Source: Loxodes magnus
Taxonomy: Eukaryota > Ciliophora > Karyorelictea > Loxodida > Loxodidae
Direction: 5' to 3'
DNA: 64,000 nt
Assembly (NCBI GenBank): GCA_946699065.1
Contig: CAMPDV010000005.1
Location: 248,001 to 312,000, forward strand
Part shown: piece by piece, positions 37,618-48,986 of the stretch
Layout of the letters: each line of letters opens with the position of its first letter
Numbering within the stretch: the stretch's first letter is position 1
Program-made: the position numbers and the translations under genes
Notes under the pieces: generated by a model
Database searches by the model: none
What the model saw: the letters and a program-made list of their open reading frames with translations, nothing else
Told to the model about the DNA's origin: nothing

Positions 37618-38217
37618 ATGTTTTGGAAACCTAAAAACTGAATTCTTTTGTATAAAGCTGAACGACCTTGAGCTATTCGATGCTCAAGAATTTTCAGCTT
37701 GGCTTTTCTAGCTGAACCTGCCATGCTTGGATGGTATGGGCTTTCTGAAGGTTATGGGATTTTGCTAGGAGGAGCTACTCCTGTTATAGGTGTAGTTTCA
37801 TTCTCATTTTGGTATATGATAAGAGCGATAACAGGCCATTTAGTATACTAAATGTACTACGATGAGAAAACAAAGAAAATTATAGTCTATAGAATTAACA
37901 CTTTCGGAATAAAGCGCTCATTGAAGCTAGATGGAAGTCAAATTGAATACTGGCAGTCTAAAATAAACCCTCTCATTTCTCTAAAAGTAAACAACTTTTG
38001 GAAAACAAAGCTCAGTACAAAATACATAGGAAACTGGTACAATAGAGATCTATTTAATAAAGAAGTGAAACAAGTCAAGAAAGAAATTAAAGTGAGCTAA
38101 TAGTGCTCATATAAGTAATTTAATAAACTTGATTTTATCCCCAAATTAATAAATAACTATCTTCTTATCTTCTCTAAATGTCACTTTATGTGCACTTTAA
38201 AATTTGTCTTCTATTGA
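37618..38217 (+). CDS. TMEM223: TMEM223-like mitochondrial inner-membrane protein
   Basis: The predicted 199-aa product follows the TMEM223 order. First comes ILLYKAERPWAIRCSRIFSL (the family's L-x-E-R-x-x-F motif leading into TM1), then GWYGLSEGYGILLGGATPVI and TM2, then a matrix-type beta region with VYRINTFGIKRS and LISLKVNNFWKTKLST. The end is NRDLFNKEVKQV, matching the TMEM223 C-terminal TKLFDNTV. In animals TMEM223 binds newly made COX1 in complex IV assembly. TGA codes Trp twice near the start (KNWILLY, ERPWAI). The start ATG 37618 (MFWKPKN) is the nearest upstream Met. The natural end is at TAA 38098-38100; the first in-frame TGA is 38215-38217. A standard-code ORF on the minus strand across 37518-37724 is a shadow. 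Confidence 0.75.
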
Positions 38218-38468
38218 AGGAAAGTAAAGGATTATGAACTCAGTATTGTATAGCTTAAGCAATTCAATTTAGAAATCAATCTTTCAAAAAATTGTTTAGC
38301 TCTTAACAGTGTCTGTCAAGATTTAAATTAGAAGTAGTTTAAGTAAATATCTCTTGAAAAAGCGTTAAAAATCCTAAAATAGTGAAGATGCTTGATGTAA
38401 AGGGTATTGTTTTCTAGGTTCATTAATAAGCTTAAAAATAAAGGTAGTATTTAAATATTTACACTCTA
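38218..38468. other. Short convergent intergenic stretch
   Basis: Nothing recognised. Confidence 0.5.
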
Positions 38469-39257
38469 TCATAGCATGGTAAATCTGAATTTCTTCTACA
38501 ACTTAGCTTTACTTGACTTAATCATATTAGGAAGCTTGCTCAAATTTTTATTTTGGCTTTGAGTTGATTTAAAGTCTTATAATACGTTTTAATAGTACTT
38601 GCTTAAGTTCTTTTTCTTACCTACTTAGAAAGTATTTTGTTCTATTCTTGATGAATTTACTGAGTTTTTTAAAGATTCTCTAGTAGTAAGAGGTGCTTAT
38701 TTCTCGTCAAGCTACTTATCATATTTTTCTATTAAAATGAATCCATTTTCTGATTTCATCGAATTTATGCTCGAATACGTCTTAAAAGGAGTAACTCTAT
38801 TTTACTATTAACTTCTTACTCCTAAAAATTCCTTTTATTTCTGCTTTATTTGAGTGATTAAATTCATAGAATTCCTGCAGCTTTAAGTATCTTAAAAGGC
38901 AAAGCCTCTTGAACTTCTCCGCGAATGCAAATGCCAGTACTCTGATTTCTTATTTATTTCTACTGAAAGTTACTTCTCAGAGGTAAAAATATCTCTCTTT
39001 ACCTAAGGAACGGTAGTTTGAGATCTGATATTTTTCTCTAGCTTCTACACTTTCTCCATCTATATAAAGACCTTACTATCTAGTCATTAGTAGGCAATTT
39101 TTACTCAGCAATATTGATAATGTGTAGATTATCCTACCTTTCTAGACTTTACTGAGTCTACTATGTCTCCATGTATTCTTAGGGGTCTTAAAAGATTTGC
39201 TGCTTACTGTAAAAGTTGTATCAGTAATAGTTCTGATTAAGTTTAAACTTCAACCAT
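38469..39257 (-). CDS. Hypothetical basic, Ser/Gln/Lys-rich protein (262 aa)
   Basis: The frame from ATG 39257 to TGA 38471-38469 is continuous, with two TGA codons read as Trp (QYCWVKIA, AYQWLDSK). It starts helical (MVEVQTQSELLLIQLLQQAA) and is then basic and low-complexity throughout, ending KLQKKFRFTML. No family is recognised. It begins only 33 bp after the stop of the large CEP164-like gene on the same strand, so the pair is tightly packed head-to-tail. Codon balance and the well-placed ATG make it better supported than other unknown ORFs in the window. Confidence 0.55.
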
Positions 39258-39290
39258 GATTTTTTATATTAGTACTGCGTAAGTTATTAG

Positions 39291-42200
39291 TCAGTCATAT
39301 CTTAGACCTTTTTCTCTCTTTTCTATCTTTAAATCTTTAGAAGAATTGAAAAAAAGTCGTGACCAGGATGAGATGCTGTTTCTAGAAAATTCGCAGGCTT
39401 CTTTGCCTGCACCATATAATAAGCAATTCAGGATAAATCCGCTTCTCTAGACTTTTCCTTTTCGTATGATACTTTAATCCCTAACTTTTTACAGTTAAGT
39501 AGGACAAAGTAAGGTGTAATATTTTTACTTGGTTATATCTCTGATTTTTAAAACTTAGTAGGTTGCCCAAATAATTATGCATAATGAATAAAATTCGATC
39601 TTCTAATTTGAATAGCATGCTTTACTTATACAATCTAGTTTTCTAACTCGTCTTGCTACTGTTGCTTCTCTTGTTATTTTATATCCTCTCTTTCATATAA
39701 AAACTAGTCAAAAAAGAGAGATTTCTGAATTGACTATGGTCTCGACAGATCTCTTCTAAATATTTTAATTGTTTTTCCAATTTTTTTAGCTTTTAATTCC
39801 TCTTAGTTTTATCATACTGGATCTAGATTTTTCTTCTAAGTTTTCTAAGATTAATTCAAAAGCATTTCGTAGAGTTAAGTATCATTCCCACATATCTTAA
39901 GCAGCTTTTAGTTAGTTTGACTTTGCTATTTCTTCTCTTAAATGACTAATTTTATTTAACTAGATAATATATCTAAGTTAACTTTACCTTTTCCTTCGTT
40001 TTTAATTTAGCTATTTTCACTTTTTTTATCAATAGCTATATTTGTTTTCTTCTCCTTCTAAACTTCTTGCTCTGATTAAGCGTTTATAAATTTTAAATTC
40101 ACTGTGGATGAAAATAAACTCTTTGCTGTAATGCTTTATTATTCATTTTCCTTCCCAACTTATTCATTAGATTAGAAGAACTGGCTTACTTAAGGTTTGC
40201 TTTATTGATTTTTGTCTTGGACATTGTTATTTATAGTCAGTAAGTTTATTTCATTTCTTTCTCTTATAGGTTCTACCTGAATCTTATTCTATTCAGTCTG
40301 CTTTTAATCTTATTTATCTGCCTTTTCGTATGTAAATGGGTCGTCATCTTCGGATCAATTTTCTTAAATAGTTTCATAGAGCTTATTCTTTAATTTTATT
40401 GGACTTTAGTTAGGAGTTTATATCTCCATATGGTCAGATAGATAGGAATTTACCTGAGCGTTTGATTTTGCATTTTCTTCAGATTATTCTTTTGGTTCGC
40501 TAGAGTCGTTTAGAAAACCCTAATTATTTACTTGACTCATAACTAAATCAAGAAGCTAAGTTTACATTTCACTTTGATCTTTGTAATCTCCTGTTTATGT
40601 TCTAAGTAGGTTAATCTACTTAGCGATGTTCAAAGAGTCGTTTATCAAGCTTTAGTTATGCTAGCTTTAAACACTTGGAACATATAGATTAAACGATTGC
40701 TTTGTATATTTAAGTTTTTTCCACCATTCTTTGTTAGGCGAGCTATTAATCGATTCTTTATGTTTTAGCAGCGAAGATTTTATCTCTAATATGCTTTCAC
40801 TAAAGATTTGTTATAGAGGCTGTTCTTTTATCGAAGTATAATTTTGGTTATTAAAGGAGAAATCTTCTTCCTCTTGGATCTCATCCTTTTGTGATTGGCT
40901 ATCTTCTTCCTCTTGTAATTGGCTATCTTCTTCCTCTTGGATCTCATCCTCTTGTGATTGATTATCTTCGTCCTGTTACTCTAGTTACTCTTAGTTACTT
41001 TAGAATTTTTCCTTTATTTTATGCTCTTTTGTTATCTTTTTAGTTTCACTCTATTTATATATTCTTTCTCTTAAAGAGTTTATTGACATATCAGAAGAGT
41101 CCTCTTCATTTTATGATTCTTTCCCTTAAGAAATATCTCCATTTTATTATATTTCATTAGTCTCTTTTTTTTACACAGCTTCTGGAGACGTTTTTTTGTT
41201 TTTTACTTTAAGTCTCTTTCTCTTTTTCTAGAGATTTGAATATGCTGATTAAGTTCCTAAACTGGAATTTTATGAAAGAAGAGAGGAAACGTCTGATTGG
41301 TTTGCAGCTTGACTCTATATATTATTAGTTTTGTTGGTTAAAGCTTAGATAACTGATTTCCTTGCATTTATTAAAGAGGCTCTATTGATATTAAGATTAT
41401 GGCTAATTCTTATTTTATTTTAGGGTGCATGATCTTTAATACTTACCTTTCTTTAAATAACTTAACTTGAAACGTTTTCGTTGCTTTCCTCTTCACTTAT
41501 ATAAGAGGAACATGTTTAAAGATCTCCTGTTACTGGACTTAAACTTTCATTCGATCAGTTATTAATTTAGCGAAACGGAGACGGACCTTACAACTGAACA
41601 ATATCAAAAGTCTTTAAGGCTAATTTTTCTCTAAAGGCTAAATCTCGAATACTTTCAAAGTTCTAAAGTACTGCTGATTTTATCTCTAATTTCTCTTACT
41701 AGACTTCTTTCACTTTCTACGGACTTTCCACTCTTTATACTTTTGATTTGTTTACTTCTGGCTATTTTTCGATGTCGCCCAGATCCAAAAAAATTTAAAT
41801 ACTTTACTGGCTTTAAATCTGAACGTCTGTATCTTTTTGCTTTTTTTTATATTCCTCTAAAAGTTTTTCCAGCAACTTTGAATTAGCTAACTACATACCA
41901 ATATTTACGCGCTTCCCTTCTCTTGACTTAAAAGTTTTTTTTTTGACATCTGTGTAAGGATGATTTGGCTTTTCTTCAATCACTTTCCCAAAATAGGTAT
42001 CTCCATCTAATTAAGATTAAGTCTTGCTTATCTTTATATCTTTAATATCTTTTTTAAATCTTAATTTATGCTTTTCTTCTTCCCCTTAATTTAGACTTGT
42101 TATCTTGTCTTATCATACCAGCTTTTATAATGTTTTGTTTCTCTACTTCTTCGTTTCATCTCGGATAACTTTCGTCAAAGTAAAGAATTCTTCATTCTAA

Positions 42201-44086
42201 TTGGTTTCTGATTTTTCAAGTTCCTTGTTTTACTTCTTACTTCAATTGAAATGCTCCTAGCTTTTCTTACTCAATTATTATATTATTTCCTAAGCATTTT
42301 CGTTTTCACTTACCTGTTAATCCAGTTGATCACTTTCTTATGTGATGCTTATATCATTCGTATCAACTTCTTCTAAATATGGCTCAACGTTAAAGCTTAA
42401 AGAAAATAGTAGTTTAAACAGTCTTTCACTCTAATTAATTTCGCATATCTTGCTTAGTTTGGATAAATCCCATTCTTCATTTTTATTTTCAAGGCTATTT
42501 TTATACCACTAGTAGCTATACTTTATTGACTCCTATTTAATCTTATTCAGTATCTTTCCTCCCTTCCCTTGTTTTGAAAGAATTGGATCTATTTCATTCA
42601 ATGGCTTAGGCTTTATTTAAGCTTTGCTTATAGCTAATTTTGTTTTTTTTATTTCCTTTTTTAGCTAATCCAAGTAAGGAAATTAGCTACTGCTTTGCTT
42701 ATTTTTTATGTTAATCCAGTAAGAATTTCCATCTTCAGTCACTCTATATTGATAATCTCCAAAGCAGTTTGCATTTCTAATACTCGCTAGAAAGTTGAAG
42801 ATTGCCTAAATCAAATGGATTTCATTGTCTAGATCTATGTTTAGACTTATTGCGATCTCGAATAGCATTATATCAAAAATGTGTTGAGAATGCTTCTGCT
42901 TTAACTCCTCAAGATCATTGATTTTCTTCAAATGCTCATCCTTCTGTATCATTTGCTATATAATTAGCTGCTAGTTTTCTATCTCTTCCTTGGTTTAGTT
43001 TCCTCGGTACAATTTAATATTCACTTTATTCTTTTGGGCAAACTAGCTCATATCAAGTTTATAGGGTCTATTCAGCTCGTCCATGAATTCCATTTCATCT
43101 TAATTGCTGCCTTTACTTTTAAATAGATCACTGTTAAGTATCTTGAAGAACCTTAGTTTATCTATCAGTTGTAGTAAAAACCCAATGCAAGGATGATTTT
43201 ATATCTTAATACTGTATTGATGTGAGAATCATTCATTGCTCTCCTATAGATACGTTCAATGAGGCGGCTCTTTTAACGACATCCCCATTCGTGCTATTCA
43301 CAGTAAATATTGCTCATTTTCCAAGTCGATATTCAAGCTTTAAGCGAAGTTTATTAAATCCTATGGATTGCAGTTTTTAAATGAATGTGAACTTTCTACT
43401 TATTCAGGAGGTTTTAGATTTTACAAGCAGTATAGACCAAATTAGTCGCTATAGTAAACGAGAAGAAGCTCTAATACTCTTTGGATGGTCATTTCATCAT
43501 TCTCCCTTTCTTTTTGTTGTATAGCTCTTGCTCTCAGCTCTTAAAATAACTAATTCTACTGCTGTTCATCTAGCACTTCCTACTCTTCATCTGGTAGTAT
43601 TTAGGACTTTATTTTGATGATGTAAGGCTCTCCAAACTAAGTTTGCTGCTACTTTGCTTTCATCATTTAATCAGAAGCTAATTTAGTGGCTAAGACCGAA
43701 GAGAGAGTTCTTTTTCCAGGCGATTTTCCTAAAAAAGAGCTTTAACTTCTAAAGATTTAGAGTCTTTACTTAAGAGTAGGTTCACAATTATCAATCAGAT
43801 CTCTTTCAATCATAGCTAAGTAATGAGCTCTTAGCTTCCAAAGCATAGGATGCTCTCTAGTAGTAACGATTGACTAATTATTATGGTAATAAATTCTATT
43901 TCTAGGATCTACTTCTTACTTCCATCCAGGAGGAAGCAGACCTATCAAGCACTGAGTTTAAAACCAGGCATACTTCTAGTCAAACTCTTCAAAAACTCCT
44001 ATCTATTACTTCATTAGTTCAGCTTCATTGTAAGGATACTTGATTTAGGTTTCTCCAAGTTATATCTTAATAAACTTTCCGTCCAT
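39291..44086 (-). CDS. Large CEP164-like WW-domain/coiled-coil protein
   Basis: About 1582 aa. The N-terminus resembles CEP164, the centriole distal-appendage protein needed for ciliogenesis. A short helix EAELMKQQIGVFEEFDQ is followed by a WW domain (LLPPGWKQEVDPRNRIYYHN). A second WW-like unit follows at about residue 260 (LLWIARMGMSLKEPPHW, then NEWFSHQYS and NHPCIGFLL). A third lies near residue 430 (DYQYRVTEDGNSYWINIKNK). The rest is long, charged, low-complexity and coiled coil. It includes an acidic repeat (40862-40965, DEIQEEEDSQ units) and NWSEDDDPFTYEKA. Introns of 23 nt (39960-39982) and 25 nt (39481-39505) are inferred. Between them a one-base shift at a T5 run (39828-39832) has no intron solution and looks like an assembly indel. 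The stop is TGA 39293-39291. Several TGA codons are read as Trp. Confidence 0.75.
39481..39505 (-). other. 25-nt intron in the CEP164-like gene
   Basis: GT-AG segment whose removal joins KILHLTL to DQSIIRKGKVQRSGF and leads to the C-terminal stop. Less certain than the 17/19-nt introns because alternatives exist nearby. Confidence 0.55.
39960..39982 (-). other. 23-nt intron in the CEP164-like gene
   Basis: GT-AG segment whose removal joins NEGKGK to LNKISHLREEIAKS in a continuous coiled-coil frame. Confidence 0.65.
40862..40965 (-). repeat. In-frame tandem acidic repeat
   Basis: Imperfect copies of a unit coding DEIQEEEDSQ/SQLQEEED inside the CEP164-like gene. The near-identical nucleotide copies suggest recent slippage expansion. 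Confidence 0.8.
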
Positions 44087-44289
44087 TTTTTAGATTCTAA
44101 ATCCCTTTAATAAGATTAAGTAACTAGATAAGATTCCTCTCTCAAAGGCGTTACTTAATCCTCTATTTTCTATACTATAAACTACCTTTAATACAAGGGT
44201 GTTAAATAGTCTAGTGATAGTGTATTTACTATACTGTAAAAGTGTCAGTTAATTATATAAATATCAAGCTTCTTTAATTATCTGGTATC
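44087..44289. promoter_or_regulatory. Shared divergent promoter region
   Basis: 203 bp separate the start codons of the CEP164-like gene (minus) and DusA (plus). By position it must hold both promoters. No motif can be named. Confidence 0.4.
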
Positions 44290-45498
44290 ATGAATCAGAA
44301 CTGCCAAATATATGTAGCTCCTATGGTTGATATCACTAACATCTTCTTTAGGAATTTCTTCAGACTCTTGACTAGAGAGACTGTGCTGTATACTGAAATG
44401 AAGACTGAAGCTTAGTTTAGGGAACTTATTGAGGGTTAAAAGAGATGCAGATTTAGTGAAGAAATAGCTAATTTTTCTTAGGTTGAACATCCAGTTTGTA
44501 TATAGCTTGGTGGGAATAATCCGGAGATACTCGCTAAATGTGCTTAGATAAGTGAATAGTCAGGCTATGATGAAGTCAATTTAAACTGTGGATGTCCTTG
44601 CTAAAAGGTAAAGGGTTTTGGAGCCTATTTGATGCTAAATCCTAAATTGGTAGCAGAAATAGTCTAAGCGATTACATGTAGTACGAAAGTAGCTCTGAGT
44701 GTCAAATGTAGGTTAGGAGTTGATGATAATGACTCTTATGAAGAGCTTTGCTAATTTATCTCTACAGTATAGGAAGCAGGATGCAATAATTTCATAATTC
44801 ATGCTAGGAAAGCTATACTGAATAGTATCAATCCTAAGCAAAACAGAAAAATCCCTCCTCTCAAACCTGAGTGGGTTTTTAAATTATAGCAAGACTTCCC
44901 CACTTTACGCTTCACAATAAATGGAGAAATTCGGACGTTTGAGTAGATAGAGAATTACCTTAAGCAAAATCTGTCCGTAATGATAGGAAGAGCTGCTTTT
45001 AATAACCCATGAATGTTTACAAATATAGACAGATATTTTTACAATAAGCCTAACCCTGGTTTTTCAAGAAGAGAAGTAATGCTCTAATACGCTGAGTTCT
45101 GCTAGGTTTGATAAGATAAATACAATATAAACAATTGTTTTCTAGCGAAACCGATAACTAACATATTTAACGGGGAGCGATGTAATAATAAGTTTAGATA
45201 GTCGCTGAATACCTACAGTTTAGACAGAAATCTAAACATTACACAAGTAGTCTAGAATCTAATAAGCGACATGGAAAGTGTCAATATAGAAGCTTTAGAC
45301 AGAAAACCTCCAGCTTAACTGATAATCTTTTTATTAATTTCTTCAGATTATAATAAACTAGAAAGCTTCATCCCTATCTTTTATATCTTTAGGCTTGAGT
45401 ATTGTCTATGCTTTTTAAAGCTAGAAAGCTATTTATGGCTATACTAGCATCTTATTAAGTTAACATTTAAGATTCTAGATGAAACTACATTTTATTGA
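44290..45498 (+). CDS. tRNA-dihydrouridine(20/20a) synthase, DusA type
   Basis: This flavoprotein reduces U20/U20a in the tRNA D-loop. The TIM-barrel starts at YVAPMVDITNIFFRNFFRL; LYTEM follows, then HPVCIQLGGNNPEILAK. The catalytic motif is VNLNCGCPCQKVKGFGAYLM with the active-site Cys in the CGCP block. Then come VKCRLGVDDNDSYEEL and FIIHARKAILNSINPKQNR, the HARK motif and the Asn-Arg segment typical of the DusA subfamily rather than eukaryotic Dus1-4. Next are FTINGEIRTF and MIGRAAFNNPWMF, where Trp is TGA 45010-45012. The start is ATG 44290. Family members end near the motif ALDRKPPA. Here TAA 45316-45318 follows directly, while the first in-frame TGA is 45496-45498. The true end is therefore uncertain by 60 codons. 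Single exon. Confidence 0.9.
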
Positions 45499-46820
45499 AA
45501 ATCAAAACAAAGAGTTTAGACATTGAGCAACACCCTAAAGGAGGATTTAAGAGTTTCACTAAGTGGAGGATGTTAATAGGCTGTATTTCTAAAATTCTCC
45601 ATAAAGAGTATCTTTGAGAACTAGAAGTAAGAAAGAGAGCATAGGTATAATAGCAGTAATGCATCTCACTTACAAACTTAAAGCAAATGTTCCTTAGAGA
45701 AGTTACATTTAAAGATTCCTTTTACCTAAGACTAATTCCTCAGAGATACTAAATTACACAGTCTTATTAGCTAATAATATAGGAAGCATTTGATTCATAT
45801 ATATACAGTATTTATGACTTATTGTAAATAAAGCAAAGCAATATACTCTTATTTAAGTTTAGCATTCGTTTGAGAAACTGATACATAAGTATAAAATTAG
45901 TATGTATAAGGGATTATCTAGGAAGGTAAGGAGAAACTTATATCTGCCCTAATTTTTTAAAGACTCTGGCTGAAGTTTAAAGGATTTAAACTATACTAGA
46001 GCTTGCTGGTTAAAGACTGATAAAATGGAAATCATTAATGTTAGTAAGCTGAATAGGATTTAGTCCTATAAGAGTACCTAAGAACTCCTTGTAATTAAAA
46101 AAACTTGATAAGCTAACCATAAAGAGGTCGAATATTGTATAAAGTTTGAAATTTGATAATTATGAATCAAGAGGAAATTAGTACCACTAAAAAAAGGCTA
46201 TAGTCTACTAAAAAACTTGCTGAAGTTATATTTATCCTTAGAAAGATTTATATCTCAACTAGCAACTTTATACAGATTAGCTAAAGACGTAACTTCAAAT
46301 AAAAAGTACTAGCATCAATAGATTTAAGGGTATATGAATCCTATTTAACTTCTTATAAACGAAATCCTATTATCGGTTTGAAAACTAAACATCCTACAAA
46401 ACTTCATTTCTAGCTATCATGAAAATATCCCTTTCAGTAACTTTCAGAAGCTTATAAATAAATAATCTCTCTAACTTAAATCCTTATAAATAGGAAATGA
46501 TAAAGCATCTTCTGTAGGCAGATATTTTATATTATACTAATCTCATTAAAGCTAAATTCCTAGTAGCTCAACCTAAAATATATCATATAAGGCATTAATT
46601 CTAGTAAAAACTTGCCTTTTTGCAAGTTTACATTATCATAGTCTAACTTTTTATACAAAGTGAGACAATAAAGTTGCTCATAACGATAATTAATTGCTAT
46701 ACATAACTTAAGGGAAATGTATATACCATTGGAAAGTGATAGTTCGCTTTTACCCCTATGAATTTTCAAGTTAGTTAGATTATATATTTTGGTATTAATC
46801 AGTTCTGTTCTTTTGAAAAT
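45499..46820. other. Intergenic stretch between DusA and PP2C
   Basis: The DusA frame stays mostly open to about 45880, with one Lys/Gln/Ser-rich stretch after 45499, but no motif is seen. The 46560-46769 minus ORF begins at a TTG and is not called. Confidence 0.4.
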
Positions 46821-48111
46821 ATGGAGAGAAGATTTCAGACCAAAATGTTTTCACCATCCTCTAAGAAATCCTTTGTTACACCTCTTAGTGATTAGAAGAA
46901 GATACTATCAAGACATCAGTCTGGGGATTTTACTTAAGACTATAATCCTACCAATAATATCTAGATTTAGAGACCCTCAGCCTTTAGAATCAAAACTACT
47001 ACTAACACCTTAGAGGGGAATAAGCTTTATAATGGTTTTAAATAGGCTAAAGAGGAGAAAAAAATTAATATATCAAGACGTCTTGCTGTGCATGCTGATC
47101 CTCGTCTTATGGTAAAATATAACAGTCCTCGTTCAAACTCGCCTTTTCCTTTAAACACCAATTTAAATAGTTCCTACTATTAGAAAGGAAACTAGCTCAG
47201 TAATGATAACGTTGTGAAAGGAATTGCCTTCAAGTCCATATGTGGAAAAACTCCAGGAATAACAAAAACGAACTAAGATGTCTTTATTATGGCTAATTAG
47301 ATAAATAAGATTCCATACTTGCACTTTTATGCAGTCTGTGATGGACATGGAGACTGAGGAGGGGAAATTGGAATATTTATAAAGAACTAACTTCCAAGTA
47401 AGCTTTAATATTAGACTTACTGTCATAAAATGCTAATTTAGAAAGTGATGCTCCGAAGACTCTGCGTACAAGCATAAATAAGGTCGCTTAAGACCTGACA
47501 CTAGAGAACTTTGATGTCTCACTTTCTGGTTGTACTTTATCTTCTGTACTTATTAATAAAAAAAAACTCTGATGTGCAAATGTAGGCGATTCTAGAGCGA
47601 TATTAATCAGAAACGATTAAATTGTTGCTCTAAGTCGAGATCACAAACCAGAATTAAAGGAAGAAGCTGACAGAATTATTAGCAAAAGGGGTAGAATCAT
47701 GGCTTATAAAGGTAATTTTTCTAGTAAGATGAAAATGGATTAAAAATTGGCCCTTTAAGGGTTTGATTATAGTAAACTGATCTACCTGGCCTTGCTATGA
47801 CTCGATCTATTGGGGACACAATAGCAAAGGAGATAGGAGTAATTAGTGACCCTGAAATCTAAGAATTCTCTTTGACACGAGAGGATAAATACATAGTGAT
47901 AGCAAGTGATGGAGTGTGGGAATATCTTTCGAATGAAGAAGTAGTATAGATAACGAAACCTTTTGTAAGTGCTGGAAATTTGCAAAGTGCTTGTAATACT
48001 TTAGTTAAAGAAAGCATAAGAAAATGGATAGAAGAGAGCATGAAATAGTATCAGTAGAAGGAATCAATTGATGATATTACATGTGTAATAATCTAGCTGA
48101 ACGTAAAATGA
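46821..48111 (+). CDS. PP2C-type (PPM) protein phosphatase
   Basis: A metal-dependent Ser/Thr phosphatase, 418 aa after two 17-nt introns are removed. A Ser/Pro/Asn-rich N-terminus of about 100 residues precedes the catalytic domain. Motifs in order: GKTPGITKTNQD; FYAVCDGHGDWGGEIG (Trp is TGA), with the metal-binding Asp and Gly; FDVSLSGCTLSSVLI; WCANVGDSRAILI; LSRDHKPELKEEADRI; DLPGLAMTRSIGDTIAKEI; VIASDGVWEYLSNEEVV; and DDITCVIIQL. All metal ligands appear present, so it is likely active. The stop TGA 48109-48111 falls at the natural domain end (QLNVK). The start could also be ATG 46845. The layout is like other ciliate PP2Cs with short N-terminal extensions. Confidence 0.95.
47398..47414 (+). 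other. 17-nt intron 1 of PP2C
   Basis: GTAAGCTTTAATATTAG. Splicing joins FIKNQLP to NLLSQNANLE. Confidence 0.92.
47712..47728 (+). other. 17-nt intron 2 of PP2C
   Basis: GTAATTTTTCTAGTAAG. Splicing joins RIMAYK to DENGLKIGPLRV, exactly the PP2C consensus. An internal TAG shows the first AG is not used. Confidence 0.92.
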
Positions 48112-48986
48112 TTACTATTGTTAAGTTTAATTAATTGATTTTGGTTAAGCTTAATAAATATAAACTCATTGAATCACGTTAAAGATTACATTACTGCTCC
48201 TTAATATCCCTTTTTAATTCCGAAACATGCTGATTACAAAGAAATTAATTAATCCTAAAAAAGCACTAAAATTATAGTAGCAGATACTCCATTAGCAACG
48301 AATTAAAAAATAGAGTAAGTCGGTTATATTATGGCTAATCAAATTCTCCATATACAATAGAATTTCAAGCATGCTTTTTTTTCAAGCACAAAAAATCCAT
48401 ATATAGTTAATATAATCAAAGGAATACAATTTCCTAACTTTAAATAACGCTTAAATGTAGTTAAAATTTAAATATCCATTATACTAACGTAAATAACTTT
48501 CCTCAAACCACCCTTTATAATCCATCAACATCTTACTACAAAGTAGCATACTCTTAATTATTGACCATACTCACATAATTACTATTCTAAATTTATTTGT
48601 CTACTCTATCTTAGTTAACATCTAGCAGTCATTCTAGAGATAAACTTTCGTAAGGGTTGCTAATTCTTATTATTTCCATTTTTCCTTATACAGTTTGATG
48701 TAAAAGGATTAATGTGCTTATATACTTCTATTTTCAAGTCTTGGTATAGATATTAGATATTATGTTGTGCTTTACGTTTTATGGTATTTGAAGCTCCATT
48801 TAAAATTAATCAGATAATATAGTTTTGCTATCTATGGTAGACTGTAATAGAAATAATGAAACCTAGAATACTAAAAACGTGCATTATATCTAATAAAGGG
48901 AGAATATGTTGATATCTATTAGTTGGTTGAAACTGATTTGAATAGGCATGATTGTAAATAAATAATGTCATTATGATAGAATCACA
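48112..48986. other. Convergent intergenic stretch
   Basis: AT-rich, with no motif seen. Confidence 0.5.

Noticed and set aside
46560-46769. 69-aa minus ORF before PP2C
   Set aside because: Begins at TTG rather than ATG and shows no motif.
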